A stretch of 64,000 bases of DNA from Ralstonia pickettii (GCF_001699815.1 NZ_MCGB01000087.1:1-64000), one strand, 5' to 3'; shown: positions 1 through 9,148, counted from the first letter of the stretch. Numbers and translations are program-made. Notes: generated by a model not told the origin, from the sequence alone.

Positions 1-53
1 AAATTCGCCCAAGCAACTTGACAGCCCCCGGCCTTCCCCATCACTATCGCGAA

Positions 54-146
54 ATGCATTCTCAGCAGACCACCCTCCGTACCGCTCCTGCCCGCACCCT
101 CTCGTGCGTGCGCGGTCTGCTATCCGCTTCCCTACTACGCGTGTAA
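54..146 (+). CDS. Probable leucine leader peptide (leuL-like) upstream of leuA
   Basis: A 30-codon open frame runs from ATG at 54 to TAA at 144-146. It contains six leucine codons, and four lie in its last nine sense codons (positions 117-137: CTG CTA, then CTA CTA). CTA is a rare codon in DNA this GC-rich, so its use three times at the end of a short leader is not expected by chance. The final codons and the stop lie inside a hairpin (135-141 with 148-154). This is the layout of a transcription-attenuation leader, in which ribosome stalling on scarce Leu-tRNA controls leuA. No strong Shine-Dalgarno sequence is visible. It is inferred from codon content, position and pairing only. Confidence 0.6.
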   Translation: MHSQQTTLRTAPARTLSCVRGLLSASLLRV

Positions 147-328
147 GCGCGTAGACCTCTCTTTCCCCTCGTTCCGGTGTTTGACCGGTCCGTGCCGTAA
201 GCGGCGACGGGCCTTGAGTGTGGCGCAGTTTGTGCGCCGAATCGTTGGAGCCTCTCATGCACGCCTCGATCCCGCTTTCGCTACGACTACCGACCGGTTG
301 CCAGACCACGCGCCCGTGGCTGTCTGGC
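64..328 (+). promoter_or_regulatory. Candidate leuA attenuator with mutually exclusive RNA pairings
   Basis: Segment 114-120 (GGTCTGC) can pair with 65-71 (GCAGACC) or, with one G-U pair, with 151-157 (GTAGACC). A third hairpin, CTACGCG at 135-141 with CGCGTAG at 148-154, competes with the second option and overlaps the leader's CTA codons and stop. Downstream hairpins follow: GCCG/CGGC inside CCGT/ACGG near 190-211, GGCGCA/TGCGCC at 222-227 and 233-238, and an imperfect stem at 300-328. None is followed by a clear T-run, so the terminator form is not assigned. The 280 bases from the leader stop to leuA hold no other supported gene. Confidence 0.45.
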
Positions 329-426
329 CGCCACATCCCGAACCCGATTCCGGCCACCCCGGACGCCGCCCGCGCGGCCGTCCCCGTTGCACGAAACCGA
401 TCTCGATCTCACAGGACGCACACACC

Positions 427-2139
427 ATGTTGAAGAACCCCGCCACCAAGTACCGCCCCTTCCCCGCCATCGCCCTCGCCGATCGCACCTGGCCCAACAA
501 GACCATCACCCGTGCCCCGATCTGGATGAGCACGGATCTGCGTGACGGCAACCAGGCCCTGTTCGAGCCCATGAACGCCGAGCGCAAGATGCGCATGTTC
601 AAGATGCTCGTGCAGATCGGCTTCAAGGAAATCGAAGCCGCTTTCCCCGCCGCCTCCCAAACCGATTTTGATTTTGTGCGCGAGCTGATCGAAGGCGGAC
701 ACATCCCCGACGGCGTGGCCATCGAAGTCCTCACGCAGGCGCGCGAAGACCTGATTCGCCGCACGATGGAATCGCTGCGCGGCGCCAAACGCGCCATCAT
801 CCACGTCTACAACGCAACGGCGCCGGTGTTCCGCCGCACGGTGTTCAACACCGACCGCGACGGCGTCAAGCGCATTGCCGTGCAAAGCGCCAGGCTGATC
901 CGCGAGATTGCGGAAACGATGCCCGAGACGCAGTGGACGTACCAATACAGCCCGGAAGTCTTCAGCGGCACGGAACTGGATTTCGCGCTGGAGGTTTGCA
1001 ACGCGGTGACCGAAGTCTGGGAGCCGACGCCCGAGCACAAGATCATCTTCAATCTGCCGGCCACGGTGGAAATGGCCACGCCAAACATCTACGCCGACCA
1101 GATCGAATGGATGCATCGCAACCTCGCGCGCCGTGATTCGATCATCCTCTCCGTGCATCCGCACAACGACCGCGGCACGGCCGTGGCAGCCGCTGAGCTG
1201 GCCGTGATGGCCGGCGCCGATCGCGTGGAAGGTTGCCTGTTCGGCAATGGCGAGCGCACCGGCAACGTGGACCTCGTCACGCTTGCGTTGAACCTGTACT
1301 CGCAAGGCGTGGATCCGGAACTGGATTTCTCGCACATCAATGACGTGGCACGGACCTGCGAAGACTGCACGCAACTGCCGGTGCATCCGCGCCATCCGTA
1401 CGTCGGCGATCTGGTGTTCACGGCATTCTCGGGCTCGCACCAGGATGCGATCAAGAAAGGCTTTGCGGTGCAGAAGCCCGATGCGCTGTGGGAAATGCCT
1501 TACCTGCCGATCGACCCCGCCGACGTGGGCCGCACGTATGACTCGATCATTCGCGTGAACAGCCAGTCGGGCAAGGGCGGCATCGCCTATCTGCTGGAAT
1601 CCGGCTATGGCGTGGCCATGCCGCGCCGCCTGCAGGTGGAGTTCAGCAGCACCGTTCAGCAGCTGACCGATGAGAGCGGCCGCGAAGCCACGGGCGCCGA
1701 CATCTGGGCGCTCTTCCAGCAGACGTATCTGCGCGGCGATGGCGTGATCGGCTACGTATCGCACCGCCTGACCGAGCGGGACGACGGCAGTCAGCACATC
1801 CGCCTGGTGGTGAACATTGCTGACCGCGAGCACATCTGCGAAGGCGCCGGCAACGGGCCGCTGGATGCGCTGGTGCACGCGCTGTCGCACGTGCTGACGG
1901 CCCCCGTGTCGATCCATCACTACGAAGAGCGCGCGCTGGGCCAGGGCGCCAATGCCGATGCCATCGCGTTTGCAGAAATGGCCGCGCAGGGCGTGGCGGG
2001 CAGCGTCTTCGGCGTGGGCGTCGATGCCAACCTGACAACGGCGTCGATTCGCGCCGTGGTGGGCGGCGTCAATCGACTCATCGCACGTGCCGGCAACGGC
2101 ATGCTGCGCAGCGGCAAGAGCGAGGCACAAGCGGTGTAA
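427..2139 (+). CDS. leuA: 2-isopropylmalate synthase
   Basis: This enzyme catalyses the first committed step of leucine synthesis, condensing acetyl-CoA with 2-oxoisovalerate. The 570-residue product is the long LeuA form. Its N-terminal TIM-barrel carries the HMGL-like signature around [18 protein letters not shown], with the metal-binding HPHND motif near residue 240 and [11 protein letters not shown] shortly after. The C-terminal third is the LeuA allosteric dimer domain that gives leucine feedback inhibition. The ATG at 427 has AGGA at 413-416. The frame stays open further upstream, but that part is arginine/proline-rich and lies in the leader, so it is not counted as coding. The leader at 54-146 suggests attenuation control. 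Confidence 0.95.
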   Translation: MLKNPATKYRPFPAIALADRTWPNKTITRAPIWMSTDLRDGNQALFEPMNAERKMRMFKMLVQIGFKEIEAAFPAASQTDFDFVRELIEGGHIPDGVAIEVLTQAREDLIRRTMESLRGAKRAIIHVYNATAPVFRRTVFNTDRDGVKRIAVQSARLIREIAETMPETQWTYQYSPEVFSGTELDFALEVCNAVTEVWEPTPEHKIIFNLPATVEMATPNIYADQIEWMHRNLARRDSIILSVHPHNDRGTAVAAAELAVMAGADRVEGCLFGNGERTGNVDLVTLALNLYSQGVDPELDFSHINDVARTCEDCTQLPVHPRHPYVGDLVFTAFSGSHQDAIKKGFAVQKPDALWEMPYLPIDPADVGRTYDSIIRVNSQSGKGGIAYLLESGYGVAMPRRLQVEFSSTVQQLTDESGREATGADIWALFQQTYLRGDGVIGYVSHRLTERDDGSQHIRLVVNIADREHICEGAGNGPLDALVHALSHVLTAPVSIHHYEERALGQGANADAIAFAEMAAQGVAGSVFGVGVDANLTTASIRAVVGGVNRLIARAGNGMLRSGKSEAQAV

Positions 2140-2193
2140 CGCGCAAGTCGGGCTCACGCAGTGGAGCGCGAGTTGCTAAATTGGAGAGACGAC

Positions 2194-2212
2194 GCCCGGG
2201 CCGCGCCCGGGC
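2194..2212 (+). terminator. GC hairpin after leuA, possible terminator
   Basis: GCCCGGG at 2194-2200 and CCCGGGC at 2206-2212 form a perfect 7-bp stem with a 5-base loop, 55 bases after the leuA stop. No T-run follows, so it may be a weak or Rho-assisted terminator, or a processing barrier ahead of the next gene. Confidence 0.3.
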
Positions 2213-2266
2213 TCATCCCTTCCCAAGCGCGCCAGCGTGCACATCCACTGCCACAGGAGAACCGAC

Positions 2267-2653
2267 ATGACCACTCGTCCGACCGCGAAAGAGAATGCCA
2301 AGCGTTTTGCCAGTGTGATCCAGGCGCTGCAGGCATGCGAGGCCGCTTGCACTCATTGCGCGACGGAATCCGGCAAGAATGGCCACGCTGAAGCCATGGC
2401 GCGCTGCATCAGCGCGTGCACGGATTGCGCCGAATACTGCGCCCTCACGCGCAAATTCCTGGAGCGCAACAGCGAATTCGCAGAATTGCTTCTGGAAGAC
2501 TGCGCCGAGATCTGTTCCCAATGCGCGGAAGAATGCGATCATCACGGCCAAGGCCATTGCAGCGGCTGTGCAACGGCCTGCCGCGCCTGCCTGGACGCCT
2601 GCTTGAAAGTCGCCGGCGTCGAAGCCATCACCGCCGAGCCGACTGTCTTCTGA
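2267..2653 (+). CDS. Cys-rich four-helix-bundle copper-binding protein (DUF326/Csp-like)
   Basis: The product is 128 residues with 16 cysteines spread over four helical segments in CxxxC, CxxC and CxxxCxxC spacing (for example CEAACTHC, CTDCAEYC, CAEICSQCAEEC, CSGCATACRACLDAC). This is the pattern of the Csp/DUF326 copper-storage family, in which cysteines line the core of a four-helix bundle and bind many Cu(I) ions. There is no signal peptide, so it resembles the cytosolic Csp3 type. The ATG at 2267 follows AGGAGA at 2255-2260. The next gene, a CadR-type regulator, begins 17 bases after this stop and is probably on the same transcript. Bound metal is inferred from family; the neighbouring genes point to Cd, Zn or Pb. 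Confidence 0.85.
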   Translation: MTTRPTAKENAKRFASVIQALQACEAACTHCATESGKNGHAEAMARCISACTDCAEYCALTRKFLERNSEFAELLLEDCAEICSQCAEECDHHGQGHCSGCATACRACLDACLKVAGVEAITAEPTVF

Positions 2654-2670
2654 TTGTTTTTTCAACGCGT

Positions 2671-3147
2671 ATGAAAATTGGCGAACTCGCCCAGCGCACG
2701 GGCATCAGCATTGAGACCATCCGCTTCTATGAAGCGCAGGGCCTGCTGCCCCCGGCTGCGCGCGCCGCCAATAACTATCGCGTCTACACCCCGGAGCATG
2801 TCGAGCAGTTGGCCTTCATTGCGAAGTGCCGGTCGCTCGACATGGCGCACACCGAAATCCGCCGTCTGCTCGAACTGCAGGCCAACCCGCAGGCCTCGTG
2901 CGAAGAGATCAACAACCTGCTGGACGAGCACCTGCGCCACGTTGAAGCGCGTATCGCCGAGCTGACCGACCTGAAGGGCCAGATCGAGGCGATCGGGCAA
3001 CGCTGCACGACGGCCGCGTCCGTGGCTGAGTGCGGCGTGCTGCAATCGCTGCACGAAGAGCCCGTCGCCGCCCATCCTCAAGGCCACAGTCACGAACATG
3101 GCGAGGGCGAACACGCGCACCGGCATATTCGCGGCGTGCATCGCTGA
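2671..3147 (+). CDS. cadR: MerR-family metal-responsive regulator, CadR/PbrR type
   Basis: The 158-residue protein starts with the MerR winged helix-turn-helix (MKIGELAQRTGIS, then ETIRFYEAQGLLPP), followed by the coiled-coil dimerisation helix. Cys77, Cys112 and Cys121 sit where CadR/PbrR proteins place their three metal-binding cysteines. The C-terminus is histidine-rich (about residues 135-157), also typical of CadR. It should bind Cd, Pb or Zn and untwist a promoter with a 19-bp spacer, and exactly such a promoter precedes the ATPase gene at 5694-5724. Unusually, regulator and ATPase are tail to tail rather than divergent. No convincing Shine-Dalgarno sequence precedes the ATG. About 170 bases to the ATPase stop hold no gene. 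Confidence 0.87.
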   Translation: MKIGELAQRTGISIETIRFYEAQGLLPPAARAANNYRVYTPEHVEQLAFIAKCRSLDMAHTEIRRLLELQANPQASCEEINNLLDEHLRHVEARIAELTDLKGQIEAIGQRCTTAASVAECGVLQSLHEEPVAAHPQGHSHEHGEGEHAHRHIRGVHR

Positions 3148-3317
3148 GCGATGTGCAGATTCTGGACGCTCGCCGGTACCTGCCTAGCGCAATAGAGAAC
3201 GCCACCCCGGCGTGATCGCATGGGAGCAGACGATTCCGGCCGGCGAAAGCGCGCGCTGCTCGGCTGACGACCTCATCGCCTGTCTGGGCTGATCGAGTGA
3301 CCTCGCGCGCCGGCACA

Positions 3318-5687
3318 TCAGGCGCGCACGCGCATCACCCGCAGGCCGTTGAACACCACCAGCAGGCTCGCGCCCACATCGGCAAAGATGGCCATCCACA
3401 ACGTCGCGTCGCCCATCACGGCCAGCGCCAGAAACACGGCCTTGATGCCGAGTGCCAGCACGATGTTCTGACGCAGCACGGCCACCGTACGGCGGCTGAT
3501 GCGGATGAAGCTCGCGAGCTTGCGCGGGTCGTCGTCCATGATGGCCACGTCGGCAGCTTCCAGCGCGGTGGCGGTACCGGCGGCGCCCATGGCGAAACCG
3601 ATGTCGGCGCGCGCCAGCGCCGGCGCGTCGTTGATGCCGTCGCCGACCATGCCGACCAAGCCGTGTTGGGTAGCAAGCTCGCCCACCACGCGCTGCTTAT
3701 CGGCGGGGAGCTGCTCTGCGTGCACGTTGTCGATGCCGACCGTCTTGGCGATGGCCTGCGCGGCACGGCGGTCGTCGCCGGTGAGCATGACGGGCATCAC
3801 GCCCAGAGAACGCAGCTCGGCGATGGCCTCGGCGCTTTCGGCGCGCTCGCGGTCCCGCACGCCAAAGAGCGCCACGGCGCCGTTCGCATCGCATAGCGTG
3901 ACGGCAGACATGCCTTCGGCTTGCAACGACTCTGCAGCGGCCCGCCAGACGGAGGTATCGAAGCCTCGCTCTGCAACAAGCGCCGCGTTGCCCAGATGCC
4001 AACGCACGCCGCCCAGCGTGCCCGCCACACCGCGGCCCGGCAGCACCGACAAGTTTTCCACTGAATTCGCATCGACCGCGCCGTGCGCCGCAGCGGCCTG
4101 CACGATGGCTACGGCAATCGGGTGCGTGGTGTTGGCATCGAGCGCCGCGGCCACTGCCAGCGCATGCAACTGTGTCGCGTCGGTCGCGGCGTTCAGATCC
4201 GCGACGGCGCGGCGTGCGCCGTCGGGCAACATCACCGCGTCGAGCAGCGGCCGGCCTGCGGTGAGCGTGCCGGTCTTGTCCAGCGCCAGCGCGCGCAGGC
4301 GCCGGCCGCTTTCCAGATACACGCCGCCCTTGACGACGATGCCACGGCGTGCGGCGGCAGCCAGGCCGCTGACCACCGTGACCGGCGTGGAGATCACCAA
4401 CGCGCACGGGCAGGCAATCACCAGCAGCACGAGTGCGCGATAGGTCCACGCCAGCCAACCGTCGGCCGTGACCAGCGGGCCGATGACGGCCACCGCCAAC
4501 GCCAGCAACATCATCGCGGGCGTGTAGATGGAAGAGAACTTGTCGACAAAGCGCTGCGTGGGCGCACGCTGCGATTGCGCTTGCTGGATGGCCCCGGCGA
4601 TACGCGCCAGCGTACTATCCGCAGCCAGCGCCGTGGCTTGCGCCTCGACCAAGCCGTCGGTGACGATCGTGCCGGCAAGGATGGTGTCTCCAATGGCTTT
4701 TTCCACCGGCAGGCTTTCGCCCGTGACCGGCGATTCGTCCAGCGCGGCGCGGCCGCTCACGATGCGCGCGTCGACTGGCACGCGGCTGCCGGTGCGCACA
4801 CGCAGGCGCGCGCCAACGAAAACGCTGTCGACCGCCACATCGCGCCAGCCGCCCGCGCCATCGGCCAACTCTGCGGTGTCCGGCGCGATGGCGGTCAGGG
4901 CGCGTACGGCATCGCGGGCACGCACCAGCGCGCGCGCTTCGATGGCTTCGGCCACGGCAAACAGAAAGATCACCATGGCGGCTTCGGCCCACTTGCCGAT
5001 CAGCAGCGCGCCGATGACGGCCACCGCCATCAGGAAGTTGATATTGAACGTGAGCGCGCGCACGGCAATCCAGCCCTTGCGCAGCGTGGGACCGCCGGCC
5101 AATGCGATGGAAGCCAGTGCCAACGCCAACACCGGCCAGGCGTGATCGCCCAGCGACCAGGCGATGGCTTCCGCACCGAAGGCAGTCACGCCGCCGATAC
5201 CGAGCAGCCACGTGCGGCGCGAGATCCGGGTGGGCTCCGCAGATGCTGCGGACAGGCGCTCGCGCTGTTCAAGCACCTCGCCATCCATGCCGATGGCCCG
5301 CAGCGCCTCCAGGAAGGGCGCCACATCGTCAACGGTGTGGTGGATGGTGAGATGGCGCTCGAGCAAATTGAAATCCAGCGCGACGACGCCATCCGCGCTA
5401 CCCAGCCTGGCGCGGATCATGCGCTCTTCGGTGGGGCAATCCATCTGCTCGATGCGCACGACGGTGCGGCCGGTGGCGGCTGCGCGTGCCGCCGCATTGG
5501 CGGGCGCCGCAACTTCGGGCGCGTGGCCGTGATCATGAACGTGATGGTCGTGATCGTGATGATCATGCGCAGGTTGGGTGGTGTCCCTGGCGACCGGTTG
5601 TGCGTGACCGCAGCAACCCCCACAGCCGGAGGCTTCCGGCTTGGCGTGGTCGTGGACAGGCAGGCTGGAGGCGAGATCAGGTTTCAT
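3318..5687 (-). CDS. cadA: Cd/Zn/Pb-exporting P1B-type ATPase
   Basis: This is a 789-residue heavy-metal efflux pump of the inner membrane. An N-terminal His/Cys-rich tail (GCGGCC near 21-26 and many HDH repeats at 41-55) precedes a heavy-metal-associated domain with the MDCPTEE motif (Cys84), typical of Zn/Cd/Pb pumps. Then come the TGES actuator loop (322-325), the CPC transport motif (426-428), the phosphorylated Asp470 in DKTGTLT, and the GDGINDAPALA hinge. The ATG at 5687 is preferred over an in-frame TTG at 5699, because that TTG overlaps the -10 element. The predicted transcription start is at or next to this ATG, so the mRNA may be leaderless. Confidence 0.92.
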   Translation of the reverse strand: MKPDLASSLPVHDHAKPEASGCGGCCGHAQPVARDTTQPAHDHHDHDHHVHDHGHAPEVAAPANAAARAAATGRTVVRIEQMDCPTEERMIRARLGSADGVVALDFNLLERHLTIHHTVDDVAPFLEALRAIGMDGEVLEQRERLSAASAEPTRISRRTWLLGIGGVTAFGAEAIAWSLGDHAWPVLALALASIALAGGPTLRKGWIAVRALTFNINFLMAVAVIGALLIGKWAEAAMVIFLFAVAEAIEARALVRARDAVRALTAIAPDTAELADGAGGWRDVAVDSVFVGARLRVRTGSRVPVDARIVSGRAALDESPVTGESLPVEKAIGDTILAGTIVTDGLVEAQATALAADSTLARIAGAIQQAQSQRAPTQRFVDKFSSIYTPAMMLLALAVAVIGPLVTADGWLAWTYRALVLLVIACPCALVISTPVTVVSGLAAAARRGIVVKGGVYLESGRRLRALALDKTGTLTAGRPLLDAVMLPDGARRAVADLNAATDATQLHALAVAAALDANTTHPIAVAIVQAAAAHGAVDANSVENLSVLPGRGVAGTLGGVRWHLGNAALVAERGFDTSVWRAAAESLQAEGMSAVTLCDANGAVALFGVRDRERAESAEAIAELRSLGVMPVMLTGDDRRAAQAIAKTVGIDNVHAEQLPADKQRVVGELATQHGLVGMVGDGINDAPALARADIGFAMGAAGTATALEAADVAIMDDDPRKLASFIRISRRTVAVLRQNIVLALGIKAVFLALAVMGDATLWMAIFADVGASLLVVFNGLRVMRVRA

Positions 5688-5693
5688 GCCGCC

Positions 5694-5724
5694 ATTCAAA
5701 ACCCTGAAGAAGCCTCAGGGTCAA
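5694..5724 (-). promoter_or_regulatory. CadR-type promoter and operator of the metal ATPase
   Basis: Read on the minus strand, TTGACC at 5724-5719 is separated by exactly 19 bp from TTGAAT at 5699-5694. The long spacer carries the perfect dyad ACCCTGA-N7-TCAGGGT (5701-5721). MerR-family metal promoters have 19-20 bp spacers with ACCCT/AGGGT arms, and this copy is close to the known cadA and pbrA operators. The cognate regulator is almost certainly the product of 2671-3147, acting from the far end of the ATPase gene. Confidence 0.85.
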
Positions 5725-5743
5725 GCCCCACGTTCCGGCATCG

Positions 5744-6292
5744 CTAGATAAGGTCTTTCGTCCACTTTGTGACGATGGCGCGGGCTTCCGGCCATTCACC
5801 CAAACCCGATTCGGCGTTGATATGGCCGCGCGCACCCATATCGACGGGCTCCGCTCCCCACACTTCGGCTTGGCCGTGGCTCCAGCCAGCGTCGCTGAAC
5901 GGATCGTTGGTACTGAACACGAGCACAGCGGGAAACGGCAAACGCTGCTGCGGAATGGGCCGAAAATCCGCCAACTCCGACGGCATGTCAGCGCGATCGA
6001 GCTGCGGCGGCGCAACCAGCAAAGCGCCGCGCACGCGCACTGCACGGGCCGAGGTGGCCGCCCAATGCGCCGTCAGCACGCAACCGAGGCTGTGCGCCAC
6101 CAATACGACGTCGCCAGGGGCTGCGCTCACTTCGGCCTCCAGCGCAGCCATCCAATCCGCACGCTTCGGCGCACACCAGTCGCGCTGTTCGACACGGCGA
6201 TCACCATGCCGGCGTTCCCAACACGATTGCCAATGCTCGGGGCCGGAGTTCTGCCAGCCGGGCAGGATCAGGACGGTCGGGGTAGCGCTCAC
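5744..6292 (-). CDS. Small alpha/beta hydrolase, RBBP9/YdeN family
   Basis: The 182-residue product matches the RBBP9/YdeN serine-hydrolase family: an N-terminal ILPGWQNSGPEHWQ segment, the nucleophile Ser in AHSLGC, the acid in STNDPF and the catalytic His in GHINAESG. Members are cytosolic and their natural substrates are mostly unknown. I chose the GTG at 6292 because GGAGA sits just upstream at proper spacing. The frame extends to a GTG at 6367 without ribosome-binding support. The gene lies just upstream of the cadA promoter, in the same direction. Confidence 0.8.
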   Translation of the reverse strand: MSATPTVLILPGWQNSGPEHWQSCWERRHGDRRVEQRDWCAPKRADWMAALEAEVSAAPGDVVLVAHSLGCVLTAHWAATSARAVRVRGALLVAPPQLDRADMPSELADFRPIPQQRLPFPAVLVFSTNDPFSDAGWSHGQAEVWGAEPVDMGARGHINAESGLGEWPEARAIVTKWTKDLI

Positions 6293-6488
6293 GGTGTCTC
6301 CGGCAGTGAATGGCGGATTGGAATGCGAGACATTCTGCCGGGATTTGGCGGGCGGCGTCGGCGCCACTCATCGGCGAATCCGCACAATCAATCCAAATAT
6401 TCTGTTTCACAGGCAGATCACCAACTTCTACAGTCGCTCTTAAATCCCGCCAACAGGGGTTCCGAATCCAAAAAACTCGGAGGAGACC

Positions 6489-7787
6489 ATGCTCGCACTG
6501 CTCGGGCTGCTGACCATCGTCGCGCTGTTTGTCGTCATCCTGACCAAACGCATGTCGCCGCTGGTCGCGCTCATCGCCATTCCCGTCATCGCCGCGCTCG
6601 TAGGCGGGTTCGGGCTCAACACCAGCAAGTTCATCATCGGCGGCATCAAAGACGTCGCGCCCGTGGCGGGGATGTTCATCTTCGCCATCCTGTACTTCGG
6701 CATCGTGACCGACGCCGGCATGCTGGACCCGATCATCGACCGCATCCTGCGCACCGTGGGCAGCCGTCCGCCGCGCATCGTGGTGGGTTCTGCCCTGCTG
6801 GCGCTGCTGATTCACCTGGACGGCTCGGGCGCGGTGGCGTTCCTCATCACCATTCCGGCAATGCTGCCGCTTTATGACCGCCTCGGCATGGACCGCCGCA
6901 TCCTGGCGTGCGTGACGTCGATGGCGTGCGGCGTGAACTTCCTGCCGTGGACGGGGCCGATGATCCGCGCCTCGGCCTCGCTGCATATGCCCGTCACGGA
7001 CATCTTCAACCCGCTGATCCCGGTGCAGATTGCCGGGCTCGTTTTCGTGTTCGCGTGCGCATGGCTGCTCGGCAAGCGTGAAGAGAAGCGCCTGGGCCTG
7101 GCCAACCACGCCGGCGGCACGCAGGTCGTCGCGCGCCCCCTGACGGATGCAGAGCAGGCGTTGCGCCGCCCGCGCAATTTCTGGATCAACCTCATCCTCA
7201 CCGTCGTGGTGATGGGCGTGATGGTGAGCGGCAAGGTGGACCCGGTGGTGATGTTCATGCTGGGCGTGGTGGCCGCGCTGCTGATCAACTACCCGAACGT
7301 CGATCAGCAACGCCAGCGCGTGGACGCCCACGCCAAGGCCGCGCTGATGATGGCGAGCATCCTGCTGGCGGCAGGCGTGTTCACCGGCATCATGAGCAAA
7401 TCCGGCATGCTCACCGCCATGGCGAAGACGGCGGTCGATTTCATTCCGCCCGGCATGGCGCACCACATCCCAGTGGTGCTGGGCGTGCTGTCGATGCCGC
7501 TGTCGCTGCTGTTCGATCCGGATTCGTTCTACTTCGGTGTGCTGCCCGTCGTGGCCGAAGCGTCGAAGATGCTGGGCGTTGCGCCGGTGCATGTGGCACA
7601 GGCCGCCGTGCTCGGCCAGATGACCACCGGCTTTCCGGTCAGCCCGCTCACACCGGCGACCTTTCTCGTGGTCGGCCTGTGCGGTATCGAACTGGCAGAC
7701 CACCAGAAATTCTCGATCCCCTTCCTGTTCGGTGCCTCGCTGCTGATGACCGCAGTGGCCGTGGTGCTGGGCGTGCTTCCGTGGTGA
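6489..7787 (+). CDS. CitMHS-type citrate/divalent-metal:proton symporter
   Basis: This is a 432-residue polytopic membrane protein with about 11-12 hydrophobic segments. The N-terminal region (TKRMSPLVALIAIPVIAAL) and the LIHLDGSGAVAFLITIPAMLPLY segment near 100-125 resemble the CitMHS family, which takes up metal-citrate or related carboxylates. GGAGGAGA directly precedes the ATG. The next two genes follow at 4 and 1 bases, so the transporter is co-transcribed with the AtuA-like pair. The substrate is therefore probably a carboxylate handled by those enzymes; plain citrate is not certain. Confidence 0.82.
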   Translation: MLALLGLLTIVALFVVILTKRMSPLVALIAIPVIAALVGGFGLNTSKFIIGGIKDVAPVAGMFIFAILYFGIVTDAGMLDPIIDRILRTVGSRPPRIVVGSALLALLIHLDGSGAVAFLITIPAMLPLYDRLGMDRRILACVTSMACGVNFLPWTGPMIRASASLHMPVTDIFNPLIPVQIAGLVFVFACAWLLGKREEKRLGLANHAGGTQVVARPLTDAEQALRRPRNFWINLILTVVVMGVMVSGKVDPVVMFMLGVVAALLINYPNVDQQRQRVDAHAKAALMMASILLAAGVFTGIMSKSGMLTAMAKTAVDFIPPGMAHHIPVVLGVLSMPLSLLFDPDSFYFGVLPVVAEASKMLGVAPVHVAQAAVLGQMTTGFPVSPLTPATFLVVGLCGIELADHQKFSIPFLFGASLLMTAVAVVLGVLPW

Positions 7788-7791
7788 TGGC

Positions 7792-9147
7792 ATGAAGACC
7801 AAGGTGAAAACACTGCGCATCGGCGGCGGCGCCGGTTATTCGGGCGACCGCATCGAACCGGCGCTGGAATTGGCCGAGCACGGCGACATCGACGTGCTGA
7901 TGTTCGAATGCCTGGCCGAGCGCACCATTGCGCTCGCACAGCAGGTGCGACGCAAAGATCCGTCGCATGGCTACGACCCGCTGCTCGAAGCGCGCATGCG
8001 GGCAGTACTGCCGGCCTGCGCGGCACGCGGCATCCGCATCGTCACCAACATGGGCGCGGCCAACCCGCAGGCGGCGGCGGAGCGCACGCGCGACATCGCC
8101 CGCGAGCTGGGCCTCAAGCTGCGCGTGGCGGCCGTGACGGGCGACGACGTGTTCGACCTGCTGCAAGCCCGCGGCCAGGACTTCACGCTGATGGATGGCG
8201 GCGCGCCAGTCGCATCGCTGCACACGCGCATGGTGTCGGCCAATGCGTACCTCGGCGCGCAGGGCATTGTCGATGCGCTGGCGCAGGGCGCGGACGTCGT
8301 CATCACCGGGCGCGTGGCCGATCCGGCGCTGGCGCTTGGGCCGCTCATCCATGCGTTTGGATGGCGCATGGACGACTGGCACCGCCTGGGCTGCGGCACG
8401 CTGGCCGGCCATCTGCTTGAATGCGCCGGACAAATCACCGGCGGCTACTTTGCCGACCCCGGCATCAAGGACGTACCTAACCTCGCACGCCTGGGCTTCC
8501 CCATTGGCGAGGTGGGTGAAGACGGCTCGGTGCGCATCACCAAAGTCGCCACGGCAGGCGGCCTTGTCACCGAAGCCACGTGCAAGGAGCAGTTGCTGTA
8601 CGAGATCCACGACCCGGCGCGCTACCTCACGCCTGACGTGGTAGCGGACTTCTCCAACGTGCGCATGCACGCCGACGGCAAAGACCGCGTCGTCATTGAA
8701 GGGGCCACCGGCACACCGCGCACGGGCCAGTTGAAGGTTTCGATCGGCTATCTCGACAGCTATATCGGTGAAGGCCAGATCAGCTATGCCGGCCCCAACG
8801 CGGTGGCCCGCGGCAAGCTGGCGCTCGACATCGTGCGCGAGCGGCTTGCGCTCACCGGCGTACAGATGACGGAAACGCGCTTCGAGCTGATTGGCGTGGA
8901 TGCGCTGCATGGCGCAGCCCTTTCCCGCACCGATGCCGAACCGTACGAAGTGCGCGTGCGCGTGGCCGCGCGCACTGAGTCGATGGCCGAAGCCATCCGC
9001 ATCGGCAACGAAGTGGAAACGCTGCTGACCTGCGGCCCATCCGGCGGCGGCGGAGCAACGAAAGGCGCACGCGAGATCATCGCCGTGGCGTCGACGTTGA
9101 TTCCTGCTGAACTCGCCCCGCACGCCGTGCACATCCTGGAGAGCTGA
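7792..9147 (+). CDS. AtuA-family (DUF1446) protein
   Basis: The 451-residue protein matches the AtuA/DUF1446 family, recognised by its N-terminal glycine-rich IGGGAGYSGDRIEPALELA segment and a CGPSGGGGATKGAR motif near the C-terminus. AtuA was named from acyclic terpene utilisation in Pseudomonas, but its reaction is not known and most homologs lie in carboxylate or acyl-CoA clusters. It sits 4 bases after the transporter and 1 base before its small partner, so the three are one operon. With no terpene genes nearby, a role in hydroxy- or tricarboxylic acid breakdown is more likely. Confidence 0.82.
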   Translation: MKTKVKTLRIGGGAGYSGDRIEPALELAEHGDIDVLMFECLAERTIALAQQVRRKDPSHGYDPLLEARMRAVLPACAARGIRIVTNMGAANPQAAAERTRDIARELGLKLRVAAVTGDDVFDLLQARGQDFTLMDGGAPVASLHTRMVSANAYLGAQGIVDALAQGADVVITGRVADPALALGPLIHAFGWRMDDWHRLGCGTLAGHLLECAGQITGGYFADPGIKDVPNLARLGFPIGEVGEDGSVRITKVATAGGLVTEATCKEQLLYEIHDPARYLTPDVVADFSNVRMHADGKDRVVIEGATGTPRTGQLKVSIGYLDSYIGEGQISYAGPNAVARGKLALDIVRERLALTGVQMTETRFELIGVDALHGAALSRTDAEPYEVRVRVAARTESMAEAIRIGNEVETLLTCGPSGGGGATKGAREIIAVASTLIPAELAPHAVHILES

Positions 9148-9148
9148 C

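Noticed and set aside
409-2157. A 582-residue frame antisense to leuA
   Set aside because: No recognisable motif; leuA on the other strand is certain.
2194-2212. Strong intrinsic terminator after leuA
   Set aside because: The stem is good but there is no T-run, so it is only listed as a low-confidence hairpin.
5697-5699. TTG at 5699 as start of the metal ATPase
   Set aside because: It lies inside the predicted -10 element, so it would not be transcribed.
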